DNA of 64,000 nt, taken from contig NZ_JYIY01000068.1 in NCBI RefSeq assembly GCF_000956535.1, positions 1 through 64,000 of the forward strand. Reading direction: 5' to 3'. Of this stretch, positions 44,080 to 52,108 are shown piece after piece; position 1 is the first letter of the stretch, and the number at the start of each line of letters is the position of its first letter. A program made the position numbers and the translations under genes. Origin of the DNA: Microbacterium ginsengisoli (GTDB lineage: Bacteria; Actinomycetota; Actinomycetes; Actinomycetales; Microbacteriaceae). Under the pieces are notes generated by a model. That model was not told the DNA's origin, searched no databases, and saw nothing but the letters and a program-made list of their open reading frames with translations.

Positions 44080-45321
44080 CTATCCTCCCAGAGCGGGGGA
44101 TGCCGCGGGCTCGACGCGCGCATCGGGGCGACGCAGCCGCAGCACGGCGGCGAGCGCGGCGAACACCGCGACCCCGACGCCGTAGCCGTAGGTGACGGCG
44201 CTGAGTCCGAGCACCTGCACCAGGAACCCTGCCGCGACGACGGGGAGCGCCATCGCGAGGTAGGACACCATGAAGATCACGGCGAACACGTCGGCGCGTG
44301 CGGTCGCGGGGATGTGCGGCGCGAGCGAGCGGATGACCCCGAAGAACGCGGTGCCGAAGCCCGAGCCGGCCACGGCGACCGCGACGAAGTAGCCGACCAG
44401 CGATGAGGTCGAGAGGGCCACGAGGGTGAGCAGGGTGCCGACGGCGAGCGCCGACGTGCCGTATATCGTGACGACCCGCGCGCTGCGGCGCCGGATGAGG
44501 AAGGCGGAGAGCGCGCCGGAGCCGGCCAGCAGCGAGACGGCGAATCCCTGCCACAGGTGAGCCGAGACCCCGAGCTCTGCGTGCACGATGCTGGGGCCGA
44601 GGGAGAGGAACAGGCCGCCCGTGGCCCAGCCCGCGAAGATCGCCGGAACGCTGTTGAGGAACAAAGCGCGCATCGAGCGGGGCACGCCGATGCGGATGCG
44701 GAACGACGCGAGCACTCCCGGCAGGCGCGGGGCGGTCTCGGGGGCGAGCCAGACGAGGGCGGCGAGCACGAGGTAGAGCGCCGTGAGCGGCGCGAACACC
44801 GCGGTGAAGGCGTCGGGTGTGACATCCAGAAGGATGCCGGGGATGACCGCGCCGACCGCGAGTCCCGCCATCGGCGCGACGGCGTTCCACACGGCGGCCG
44901 ACCCCGGGCGCGACGCCGGTTCGAGGTCGATGACCGCGGCCGAGAGCGCGGAGAGGAGGAGTCCGCTCGCGATCCCCTGCACGATGCGCGCCGCGATGAG
45001 GAGCGCGATCGAGTGGGCGTTCCAGAAGAGGAAGACGCTGGCGGCGAGGAGCACCAGGCCCGCACTGATCGCGGGGCGGCGGCCGACGTAGTCCGAGATC
45101 GATCCGGCGAGCAGCAGGGTCGCGAGGAGTGCGAGGGCGTAGACCGCGAACACGACCGTGGTCGTGGCGGCGTCGAATCCGATGCGCACGGCGAGCACCG
45201 AGTAGAAGGGCGAGGGTGCGCTGGCGCCCGCCATCATCGCGGTCACGCTCAGGATCGCGAGCGCGAAGCCGTAGGTGAACCGGCGGCTCGCCCGAGCGAT
45301 CGACGTCGGGGATATCGACAT
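44080..45321 (-). CDS. MFS transporter
   Basis: A 413-residue membrane protein with twelve predicted helices in the major facilitator fold (SPFYSVLAVRIGFDA, DYVGRRPAISAGLVLLAASVF loop with the conserved RRP). Resembles drug efflux MFS proteins; substrate not predictable. AAGGAG precedes ATG. Divergent from an ArsR-type regulator, with a TTCGAA-based operator over the promoter. Confidence 0.9.
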   Translation of the reverse strand: MSISPTSIARASRRFTYGFALAILSVTAMMAGASAPSPFYSVLAVRIGFDAATTTVVFAVYALALLATLLLAGSISDYVGRRPAISAGLVLLAASVFLFWNAHSIALLIAARIVQGIASGLLLSALSAAVIDLEPASRPGSAAVWNAVAPMAGLAVGAVIPGILLDVTPDAFTAVFAPLTALYLVLAALVWLAPETAPRLPGVLASFRIRIGVPRSMRALFLNSVPAIFAGWATGGLFLSLGPSIVHAELGVSAHLWQGFAVSLLAGSGALSAFLIRRRSARVVTIYGTSALAVGTLLTLVALSTSSLVGYFVAVAVAGSGFGTAFFGVIRSLAPHIPATARADVFAVIFMVSYLAMALPVVAAGFLVQVLGLSAVTYGYGVGVAVFAALAAVLRLRRPDARVEPAASPALGG

Positions 45322-45337
45322 CCTTGCTCCTTCAGGG

Positions 45338-45358
45338 TTCGAAAGATTTCGAATAGTA
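45338..45358. promoter_or_regulatory. MFS promoter with TTCGAA palindrome
   Basis: TTCGAAAGATTTCGAA (45338-45353) holds two TTCGAA half-sites 4 bp apart, and on the minus strand a -10 hexamer TACTAT (45358-45353) adjoins it. A regulator bound here would block initiation of the MFS gene; the ArsR-like gene opposite is the natural candidate. Confidence 0.5.
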
Positions 45359-45390
45359 GGAGGCTACTCCCGTTTTCAGGATCGTCCAAC

Positions 45391-45396
45391 TATTGT
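45391..45396 (+). promoter_or_regulatory. -10 element of the ArsR-like gene, leaderless
   Basis: TATTGT is followed by 6 nt and ATG 45403. Confidence 0.5.
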
Positions 45397-45402
45397 CGAA
45401 CC

Positions 45403-45741
45403 ATGACCGGCTCCGCGGACCTCCCGCACCCTGATCGCTCCGAGATCACCCTGACCGGGGTGCTCTTCGCCCTCAGCGACCCTGACCGGCTCGACATCGC
45501 CCGCCAGCTCGTCGATGGACCGCTCGACATGGCCGCCTGCCATCTCAGCGACCCGACGATCCCGAAGTCGACGAAGTCGCACCTCATGAAGGTGCTGCGC
45601 GAGGCCGGTGTCATCCGCAACGACCCTCAGGGCCGTGGTCGCCGGCTCACCCTGCGCGACGACGACCTCAACGCGCTCTTCCCCGGTGTGCTCGACGCCG
45701 TACTCGGTGCCGCGCGGGTCGTGCCCGAGGCTCGGGTCTAG
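45403..45741 (+). CDS. ArsR-type winged-helix regulator
   Basis: A 112-residue winged-helix protein: LFALSDPDRLDIARQLVDG, then KSTKSHLMKVLREAGVIRN (recognition helix) and the wing DPQGRGRRLTLRDDDL. No metal-binding cysteine pair, so it senses something other than a classical ArsR metal. Divergent from the MFS exporter it probably controls. Confidence 0.87.
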   Translation: MTGSADLPHPDRSEITLTGVLFALSDPDRLDIARQLVDGPLDMAACHLSDPTIPKSTKSHLMKVLREAGVIRNDPQGRGRRLTLRDDDLNALFPGVLDAVLGAARVVPEARV

Positions 45742-45793
45742 CGAACGCCCCATCGAGCTCGGATCGACCCGCCACGGAAGCGATACTGAGCGG

Positions 45794-46696
45794 GTGACCT
45801 CCCCCAGCCCCGGCACTCGCCCCGCCACGCGCGCAGTCGTGTTCGGTGGGGGTGGGTCGACGGGCAACGCGTGGTCGATCGGCGTCGTGCACGCGCTGGC
45901 AGCGCACCGGGTCGATGTGACGTCGGCGCACCTCACGATCGGCACCTCGGCGGGCGCCACCGTCGCGGCGCAGCTGTGCGCCGCCTCCGCCGCCGAGCTC
46001 TTCGCGCGCGCCCTCGCGCCCCTCCCGACGAATCGGGCGCCGTCGCCTCCTGCTCGACGGCCGCCCGGCGCGGTGTCAGCGCAACTGGATCGCACGGCGC
46101 GCCTGATCGCGGAGGCGGCCGATCCGACCGACCTGCGACGCCGCCTCGGAATCGCCGCGATCGAGCTCGACGTCACCGGGCCGGCCGACTGGCGCGACGC
46201 GTGGCACGCCACGGTGAGGGAGCGAGTGGGGGACGCCTCCTGGCCCGATCGCGAGCTGCGCGTGACGGCGGTCGACGCTGACAGCGGCGAACCCGTGGTC
46301 TTCGACCCGCACAGTGGAATCTCCCTCGTCGACGCCGTCGCCGCCAGCTGCGCCAGTGGACGCGCGTACCGCATCGGCGACCGTCGCTACATCGACGGCG
46401 GATACCGGCGCAGCTCGGAGAACGCCGACCTCGCCGCCGGGTATGACCGCGTGCTCGTGCTCTCGCCCTTCGGCGGTCGGGTGCGCACACCGGCCGCGTG
46501 GCGACAGGGCCTCGCCCACCAGGTCGACGAACTGCGGGAGTCCGGCAGCATCGTCGAGACGCTCCTGCCGGACTCCGACGTCGAGCACCTGTTCGGTGCG
46601 AATGCGATGGATGCCGCCTCCCGCCCTGCGGCCGCACGATCGGGGTTCGCGACGGTCGAACGCCGCATCGACGAGCTCCGGGCGTTCTGGGGGTAG
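45794..46696 (+). CDS. Patatin-like phospholipase
   Basis: A 300-residue patatin-fold serine hydrolase: oxyanion glycine run FGGGGSTGNAWSIGV, catalytic Ser in TIGTSAGATVAA, and Asp in RYIDGGYRRSSE (the DG dyad). It should release fatty acids from phospholipids or a similar ester. GTG 45794 is 6 nt after GATACT, a weak -10 hexamer. It is intact, and its stop is 4 bp before the first copy of the 98-bp repeat, so the accessory island seems to begin just after this gene. Confidence 0.87.
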   Translation: MTSPSPGTRPATRAVVFGGGGSTGNAWSIGVVHALAAHRVDVTSAHLTIGTSAGATVAAQLCAASAAELFARALAPLPTNRAPSPPARRPPGAVSAQLDRTARLIAEAADPTDLRRRLGIAAIELDVTGPADWRDAWHATVRERVGDASWPDRELRVTAVDADSGEPVVFDPHSGISLVDAVAASCASGRAYRIGDRRYIDGGYRRSSENADLAAGYDRVLVLSPFGGRVRTPAAWRQGLAHQVDELRESGSIVETLLPDSDVEHLFGANAMDAASRPAAARSGFATVERRIDELRAFWG

Positions 46697-46700
46697 CTCC

Positions 46701-46798
46701 TGTAGGTTCCCGCTCGAGATGGCGGAGGATGCCGGGATTCCACGGCAAATGGCAGTGATCTCGAGTTCGAGGTTCCACGCGAAACGGCAGATTCCTAC
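46701..46798 (+). repeat. 98-bp repeat, copy 1 (possible transposon end)
   Basis: Starts TGTAGGTTCCC and ends ATTCCTAC (followed by A, giving CCTACA, inverse of the start). It carries three imperfect 18-bp motifs at offsets 6, 36 and 71 (GTTCCCGCTCGAGATGGC, GATTCCACGGCAAATGGC, GGTTCCACGCGAAACGGC). It is the same length as copy 2 with no gaps, about 79 of 98 positions identical, and in the same orientation. Spaced repeats behind a 5'-TG terminus resemble the multi-site ends of Tn7-like elements. Confidence 0.7.
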
Positions 46799-46820
46799 AG
46801 TCCTCGATCCGTGGTGGACA

Positions 46821-47576
46821 TCAATCACCTGTCGAGTCGAGATGGCGGGCGAAGAAGCGCGCGGCATCTTCGCTGGCGAATGAGGGGACGCCGGTGTGTC
46901 CGCCCATGTTGGCGTAGAGGGTCTTCTCGGTCGATGCGAAGGCATCGAAGAGATCGAGCGCCATCTGTCGATCGTTGCCCTCGTCATCCCATTGCAGCAG
47001 CCCATGGAGGGGGATCGTGATCCGTCGCGCTTCGTCCATGGTCGATCGCGGCACGTAGCTTCCGGCGAACAGGCCCGCGGCCGCAATGCGCCGATCGGTC
47101 GCGGCCAGGCGCACGGCGACCGCGATGACCCCGCCGGAGATGGCGACCCGATCCCCGATCTCCGGAAGCCCAAGCACTGCGTCGAGTGCGGCCTGCCACT
47201 CCGGCACTGCCCGCTCCACGATGGGAAGGATGAGCCGGTCGATGATGTCGTCATCGGGACGCTCGCCCACCGAGATCGCGCGCACGAGGTCGGCACGGGC
47301 TTGTTCCGCGCCCGGCAGCGGGTGCCGGTCTCCGGCACCTGGCAGTTCGAGAGCAACCGAGGCGAAACCCTGTGCGGCGGCGCTGCGTGCTCGGACCTCC
47401 AGACGGGGGTGCATGCGCCGTAGCCCGAGCCCGCCGGGCTGACCCAACAGGATGAGCGGAACGGGGCCGGCCGTCGACGCGGTGGGTGGTGTCCAGAGGA
47501 TGCCGGGAATGTCGCCGAGGGTGAACTCGCGTTCGATGGGTCCCTGGTCAAGGCGGGTTTCGGAGGTGAAGTGCAT
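46821..47576 (-). CDS. Alpha/beta hydrolase (dienelactone hydrolase-like)
   Basis: A 251-residue hydrolase with VPLILLGQPGGLGLRR in the oxyanion region, nucleophile region GDRVAISGGVIAVAV, and a C-terminal MGGHTGVPSFASEDAARFF with the likely catalytic His. The elbow is AISGG, not the usual GxSxG, so it belongs to a divergent subgroup. The leader upstream includes a hairpin (47617-47634) and a 7-bp inverted repeat (47729-47755). Lies inside the accessory island. Confidence 0.8.
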   Translation of the reverse strand: MHFTSETRLDQGPIEREFTLGDIPGILWTPPTASTAGPVPLILLGQPGGLGLRRMHPRLEVRARSAAAQGFASVALELPGAGDRHPLPGAEQARADLVRAISVGERPDDDIIDRLILPIVERAVPEWQAALDAVLGLPEIGDRVAISGGVIAVAVRLAATDRRIAAAGLFAGSYVPRSTMDEARRITIPLHGLLQWDDEGNDRQMALDLFDAFASTEKTLYANMGGHTGVPSFASEDAARFFARHLDSTGD

Positions 47577-47728
47577 GGTCGTGCCTTCCGGGAGTGCTGC
47601 AAGGATGCGGCGCTCCCGGGCGACCTATCGCCCGACCGTGACTCCCGTGGGGAGCACCCACGTCGATTCGTTCACGGGTACCACCTCCTCGAAACTCCTG
47701 CACGGACCCCTGAAAGCTACCAGCATCC

Positions 47729-47755
47729 GCGACACCATCGAAATAAATGTGTCGC
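47729..47755. promoter_or_regulatory. Inverted repeat upstream of the hydrolase
   Basis: GCGACAC and GTGTCGC form perfect 7-bp arms separated by 13 AT-rich bases (CATCGAAATAAAT), in the 207-bp gap between the hydrolase and MFS genes. The pattern fits a repressor operator over a promoter; a regulator gene is not adjacent. Confidence 0.4.
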
Positions 47756-47783
47756 CGACGCGATCGCTCAGATGCTCGCCATG

Positions 47784-48950
47784 TCACTGCTCCGCAGTCT
47801 CGGCCAGTGGGCGATCCCGACCTATGCGATCGATGGCCCAGGGGCCGAGGACCGTACCGCTCGCGATGACAGCGGAGAACACGAGGTACGCCGGAGCCCA
47901 CCAGCCACCGGCGATCAACGCGCCTGCAGCGACCACCCCGATCGCGGCGCCGATCGTGTCGGCGTTCGCCTGCAGACTCATCCCGCGGGCGACGCGGTCG
48001 CCGCTCGCCTCCGAGACGAGGGTCTTCTGCAGAGGGTAGAGGAGGCCCAACGCGGCACACACGAAGACCCACAGCGCGGCTATGACGATCACTGGAGGGG
48101 AGACCGCCAGCGCAGCTGCGCTCCCCGCAGACGCGATGGACGCGGCGGCGTAGCCGGGTTTGCGACCCCATCGCTCGACGAGACCGTGCAGGAGGCGCGG
48201 GAGAATCGTGAGCGCGATACCGCCCGGCAGGTAAACGAGCGCGATCTGCCAGACCTGAAGGTTCAGGGCTTGCAGCTGCAGGAGCAGCGCCAGACCCACG
48301 CCCGCCTCGGCGGCGGTGACGAAGACGCCGAGCGCCAAGAGCGGTGCGAGTCGACGGACATGTCCGCGTGTTCCGCCCGCGAACTCTTCCCGCACGACGA
48401 GCGGTTCCTTCGGCACGAACAGAAGGCGCACCGCGGCGGCGATCGCCGCGGCGGCGAGTCCGATGAAGACGGCCGAGTATCCGTAGGATGCAAGGAGAAA
48501 CATCGCGGGCGCCCAGAAGATCCAGGATCCGAGGGCCTCGGAGGACATCAGCCCTGCAAACGTCCCCGAGTCGTCCGACAGGTATTCGGCGGCGATGGCG
48601 CGCAGCGAGATCCAGAACAGGGGGCCGGCGACGCCGCCGACGGCAGCCGCGACGAACGCCATCCCGGGCGTATCCGCGAACGCGTAGAGCACGCAGCTGG
48701 CGCTGTAGAGGAACGCTCCGACCGCTGCGACTCGGGTGCGCGGTCGCGAATCGGCGAGATACCCGGCAACCGGTCGCATGAGCACCGATACCACCAGCTC
48801 CGCGGCCACCAGCCATCCGACCACAGACGTACTGAGCCCGAGCACCGCGCCCCCCCAGAGCGGAATAAGGAAGTCGAGCAGATCGACGGGGCCACTCAAG
48901 AGGGTCGCGGACGCCCCGATCGCGCGGCGGCGTGCGGAGGTCGTCGACAT
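47784..48950 (-). CDS. MFS transporter
   Basis: A 388-residue transporter with twelve helices of the major facilitator fold. It starts MSTTSARRRAIGASATLLSG and has ADSRPRTRVAAVGAFLYSAS as the loop after helix 2 and a central loop RLLFVPKEPLVVREE. Probably a drug or sugar exporter. ATG 48950 lies 6 nt after TAGGGT, so translation is probably leaderless. Located within the accessory island with no regulator beside it. Confidence 0.87.
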   Translation of the reverse strand: MSTTSARRRAIGASATLLSGPVDLLDFLIPLWGGAVLGLSTSVVGWLVAAELVVSVLMRPVAGYLADSRPRTRVAAVGAFLYSASCVLYAFADTPGMAFVAAAVGGVAGPLFWISLRAIAAEYLSDDSGTFAGLMSSEALGSWIFWAPAMFLLASYGYSAVFIGLAAAAIAAAVRLLFVPKEPLVVREEFAGGTRGHVRRLAPLLALGVFVTAAEAGVGLALLLQLQALNLQVWQIALVYLPGGIALTILPRLLHGLVERWGRKPGYAAASIASAGSAAALAVSPPVIVIAALWVFVCAALGLLYPLQKTLVSEASGDRVARGMSLQANADTIGAAIGVVAAGALIAGGWWAPAYLVFSAVIASGTVLGPWAIDRIGRDRPLAETAEQ

Positions 48951-48956
48951 TTGACC

Positions 48957-48962
48957 ACCCTA
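48957..48962 (-). promoter_or_regulatory. -10 element of MFS gene, leaderless
   Basis: TAGGGT on the minus strand, followed by GGTCAA and ATG 48950. Confidence 0.45.
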
Positions 48963-49191
48963 GGGGGATTCTGCGCTGGTACCCCCGTCGCAGCCGGCCC
49001 ATTCGCAACTCGATCGATGCTCCGTGCCTCCGAGCCGCGTCGACCTGGGTAGCGCTCGACGCGCACACCGCCTTGAGGTCTCGCAACCAGCCGATGTGGA
49101 TACCGCGCGGCTGCCGGCCCCTCCGACCACAGCACATAGACGCCTGCAAGCGGATCGTCTATCGGACAAGCGTAGGGACGAAGGTTGCTGC

Positions 49192-49282
49192 TTACGCTGG
49201 CGTCTCGAAGATGATCTCTCGGCCGTCTTCCTCACCCCACTGCTCGCCGTTCTCGACAGACCCGTATCCGTCATCTCCCCTG
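49192..49282 (-). pseudogene. 3' remnant of an unknown gene cut by repeat copy 2
   Basis: Twenty-nine codons ending in TAA that read GDDGYGSVENGEQWGEED and then GREIIFETPA. Third positions are G/C-rich and the peptide reads like a real C-terminus, but the frame is interrupted exactly where the 98-bp repeat begins (49283), so the 5' part has been displaced. The protein family is not identifiable from this fragment. The rest of 48963-49191 shows no convincing gene. Confidence 0.4.
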
Positions 49283-49380
49283 TGTAGGTTCCCACCCGAG
49301 ATGGCGGAGAATCCCCGGATTCCACGGTAAGTGGCGACGGTCTCCTGGCTGAGATTCCACGCGAAATGGCGGATTCCTAC
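49283..49380 (+). repeat. 98-bp repeat, copy 2 (possible transposon left end)
   Basis: Begins TGTAGGTTCCC and ends ATTCCTAC. The three 18-bp motifs are GTTCCCACCCGAGATGGC, GATTCCACGGTAAGTGGC and GATTCCACGCGAAATGGC at offsets 6, 36 and 71. It abuts a truncated reading frame on its left, consistent with an insertion boundary. CCCTG occurs on both sides (49278-49282, and 49380-49384 just after CCTA), a possible 5-bp duplication if the repeat itself moved. Confidence 0.7.
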
Positions 49381-49424
49381 CCTGGCACCATGCATCACCC
49401 GATCCGCGGTCCTGTGCCACTGAC

Positions 49425-50681
49425 TCACGAACCGGGTCCGAACGCGTCGAAGAGGCGCAGCGCCATCGATATCTCGAGTGGGTCGCGTTGCTGGAGGGCC
49501 GCTGGTGTGGAGGCGATGCGGCGGCGAACGGTGTTGCGGTGGATGCCGAGCTCGAGGGCTGTCTGGGTGACGTTGGCGCCAGCGGCGTAGTAAGCGCGGT
49601 ACGTGTCGCGGAGTATGCGGGCGTTCTCATCGGTGCGGGCGAGGGTCCCGAGCACGGTTTGTACCCAGCGGCGTGTCGTGCGGAGGTCGCGTGTGAACAT
49701 CGCCAGCAGTGAGACGGCCGGGTCTGCGTATCGAACCACGGCCTCGGCGTGGTGGGGCTGGGAAGTGAGTGCGACCATCCGTGCATCGAGCGCTTGACGG
49801 TGTGATGTCCGGAAGCCGTCGACGCCGGTCGCGAGATCGGCGACGGCCACTCGCAGAAGCTGCTCGGATCCCAGCTCGTTACGAATCTCCTCACTTGATA
49901 CCGCGATGCTCGGCGCAACCGGGATCCACGCCCACGTGGTCGTGGGGTCCTCCGTCACGATGAGGGGCGCCCGCCCGGTCCGCCAGCGCGTAGCGAGCCG
50001 TTGCGTCAGTGATCTGACGATCGGAGCGAGAAAGGAGGCGTCCTCATCGCTCCACAGGATGAGCGCGACAAACGGCGAGGTCACGGAGAAGCCCGTCTCT
50101 CTTTCGAATCTCGCCGCATCGTTGCTCTCGCCACGCAGTAGCCGGTGCACGGTGCTGGCGAAAACCGCTCCTCTCCCCCCGTTCCAGCGTCGACGTTCGG
50201 CCTCGTGGACGTCGGAAACGTACTGGAGAATCCAGTCGATGTAGCGATGCACGACGTCCGCGACGGCGCGGACGAGCTCGATCCGCTCTTCTTCTCGCAC
50301 CGCCATGCTTTCCACGGCGTCGATGCCGAGGCGCAGGAACATGCTCTGCCCCAGGTAGTACGCCCGGGTGAGGGCGCTGATCGGGACGTCTCTCTGCGCA
50401 AGACGCTGCGCGTACTCGACGGCCGCGGTGGTCGGCTGCAGATTTGACAGGGCGATGTCGTTGGCGAGGATGTGACAGATCGTGGAGACGTTGCCCTCCA
50501 CACTTGCCCGCAGCATCTCCACCAGCTGAGGATCGGGGCGAAGCTCCGTGACGCTGTCCGCCAGCAGGCCCGTCATCTCGTCGACGATCCCCGGCAGTCG
50601 GATATCGAGCTGGCGCGCGACGTCACCGAGAAGTCGCCGCATCTCTGACGGCTCCATCGCCGGCGCAGCGGGCGCGCTCAC
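49425..50681 (-). CDS. PucR/CdaR-family transcriptional regulator
   Basis: A 418-residue regulator. The N-terminal sensor-like region is helical; the centre resembles the GGDEF-like PucR domain; the C-terminal helix-turn-helix is TDENARILRDTYRAYYAAG followed by ANVTQTALELGIHRNTVRRR (PucR HTH_30). It is the last gene of a four-gene leftward operon (4-bp overlap with the oxidoreductase) and probably activates it in response to its substrate. Confidence 0.9.
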   Translation of the reverse strand: MSAPAAPAMEPSEMRRLLGDVARQLDIRLPGIVDEMTGLLADSVTELRPDPQLVEMLRASVEGNVSTICHILANDIALSNLQPTTAAVEYAQRLAQRDVPISALTRAYYLGQSMFLRLGIDAVESMAVREEERIELVRAVADVVHRYIDWILQYVSDVHEAERRRWNGGRGAVFASTVHRLLRGESNDAARFERETGFSVTSPFVALILWSDEDASFLAPIVRSLTQRLATRWRTGRAPLIVTEDPTTTWAWIPVAPSIAVSSEEIRNELGSEQLLRVAVADLATGVDGFRTSHRQALDARMVALTSQPHHAEAVVRYADPAVSLLAMFTRDLRTTRRWVQTVLGTLARTDENARILRDTYRAYYAAGANVTQTALELGIHRNTVRRRIASTPAALQQRDPLEISMALRLFDAFGPGS

Positions 50682-52108
50682 GTACGACCGACCCGTCGAT
50701 CAATCCACCGCAGAGCGCGTTGCGCAGCGTTCACGCCGCTCTGTCCGTGGATGCCGGGGCCCGGCGAGGTCGCTGCCGAGCAGAGGTACACCCCAGTGAC
50801 ACCGAGATCATAGGGGTGTGGGGTGAGGCGGGGTCCGAACAGGAACTGCAGCGGAGACTTGGCACCGGTGAGGATGTCACCGCCGATGAAGTTCGCGTTG
50901 GTGCGCGCGAGATCTCGGGGCGACTGCGTTACCGACGCGACGACTCGTTCCCGCACGCCCGGCGCGAACCGCTCCAGCTGAGCGAGGACCGCCCCTGTGG
51001 CGTCCGCGTCATACCCGGCGGGAACGTGGGCGTACGCATAGACCGGCTTGATCTCGCCGTCGGCGCGCGTGGGGTCGGCGACATACTGCTGCCCGACGAG
51101 CACGAACGGCCGCTCCGGCATCCGGCCCAGGGCGATCTCACGCTCCGTCCATGCGATCTCTTCAGAGCTTCCGCCGAGGTGCACCGTCCCTGCGCTGCCC
51201 GCTTCGGGGTTGCGCCACGGGATGCCTCCCTCGACCGCCAGGTCCACCTTGAACGCTGCGGGTCCAGACCGGAACCGTGCCAGCGCGTCTCGGACACGGC
51301 GCGGTAGGAGGTCGCCGTAGAGCGGCACGACGTTGCGCGGGTGCAGGTCGAGCATCGCGATGTCGTGCCGCGGCAGATCGCTCCGTCGGCGGATGGGCGT
51401 CGACGTCTCGAACCGTACACCCAGATCCTTCAGGCCGATGACGATCGCTTCGGTCAGGCGGCCGGTCCCTCCTTCGACGACGGGCCAGCCGACGGCGTGG
51501 CCCGCAGCGATGATGCCGGCACCGATCCCGCCGACGAGAGGTCGATCGATCCGATTAATCGCATGTGCCGCCACGCCCGTGAACAGGGCCCGCCCTTGCG
51601 GGGTCCGAAGCAGGTGCCGCGTCCAGGTGGGAGGCGGACCGGCAACGATACCGAACCGTCCCAACAGGAACGGGTGGCGAGGGATCCGCAGCATCGGTTG
51701 GAAGATGTCCTCGCTCAGGGCGGGGAAGTTGCGGGCGGCACTGCCGAACATCGCCCGCCACCGGCCGCCGTCAGCCCCGAGGCCGGCCGCAGTCTTGTCG
51801 ATGCTCTGATGAAGCACCGCGATACTGCCGTCGTCGAGAGGATGGGCCGCATCGATCGGCGCGCGCAGCCACCGCACGCCCCGCTTCTCCAGCTCCCACG
51901 ACGCCATGTACTCCGAGCCCGCGGCCATCGGGTGCACGGCCGCGCAGTGATCCTGCACGAGACCCGGAAGTGGACTGTGGATGGTGCGGGCGCCGCCACC
52001 GATCTCTTGGTGGGCTTCGAAGACGGTGACCTCGACGCCGGCGCGGGCGAGCACGGTGGCGGCAGCGAGCCCGTTGGGCCCACTGCCGACCACGACTGCT
52101 GTGGTCAC
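50678..52108 (-). CDS. Phytoene desaturase-like FAD oxidoreductase
   Basis: A 476-residue flavoprotein with the N-terminal dinucleotide motif VVVGSGPNGLAAATVLARAG and VFEAHQEIGGGARTIHSPLPG, then LCSAATSPGPGIHGQSGVNA at the C-terminus, as in the CrtI/phytoene desaturase-like family that oxidises or isomerises lipophilic substrates. No carotenoid genes are near, so a steroid, fatty acid or terpenoid substrate is more likely. GTG 52108 overlaps the DUF3556 stop. Confidence 0.87.
   Translation of the reverse strand: MTTAVVVGSGPNGLAAATVLARAGVEVTVFEAHQEIGGGARTIHSPLPGLVQDHCAAVHPMAAGSEYMASWELEKRGVRWLRAPIDAAHPLDDGSIAVLHQSIDKTAAGLGADGGRWRAMFGSAARNFPALSEDIFQPMLRIPRHPFLLGRFGIVAGPPPTWTRHLLRTPQGRALFTGVAAHAINRIDRPLVGGIGAGIIAAGHAVGWPVVEGGTGRLTEAIVIGLKDLGVRFETSTPIRRRSDLPRHDIAMLDLHPRNVVPLYGDLLPRRVRDALARFRSGPAAFKVDLAVEGGIPWRNPEAGSAGTVHLGGSSEEIAWTEREIALGRMPERPFVLVGQQYVADPTRADGEIKPVYAYAHVPAGYDADATGAVLAQLERFAPGVRERVVASVTQSPRDLARTNANFIGGDILTGAKSPLQFLFGPRLTPHPYDLGVTGVYLCSAATSPGPGIHGQSGVNAAQRALRWIDRRVGRT

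Noticed and set aside
46689..46803. Target-site duplication around repeat copy 1
   Set aside because: The five bases before TGTAGG (GCTCC) do not match those after the right end (CAGTC or GTCCT).
48963..49191. Possible coding fragment on the minus strand
   Set aside because: Short frames only, without start, stop or motif support; no similarity to a family is evident.
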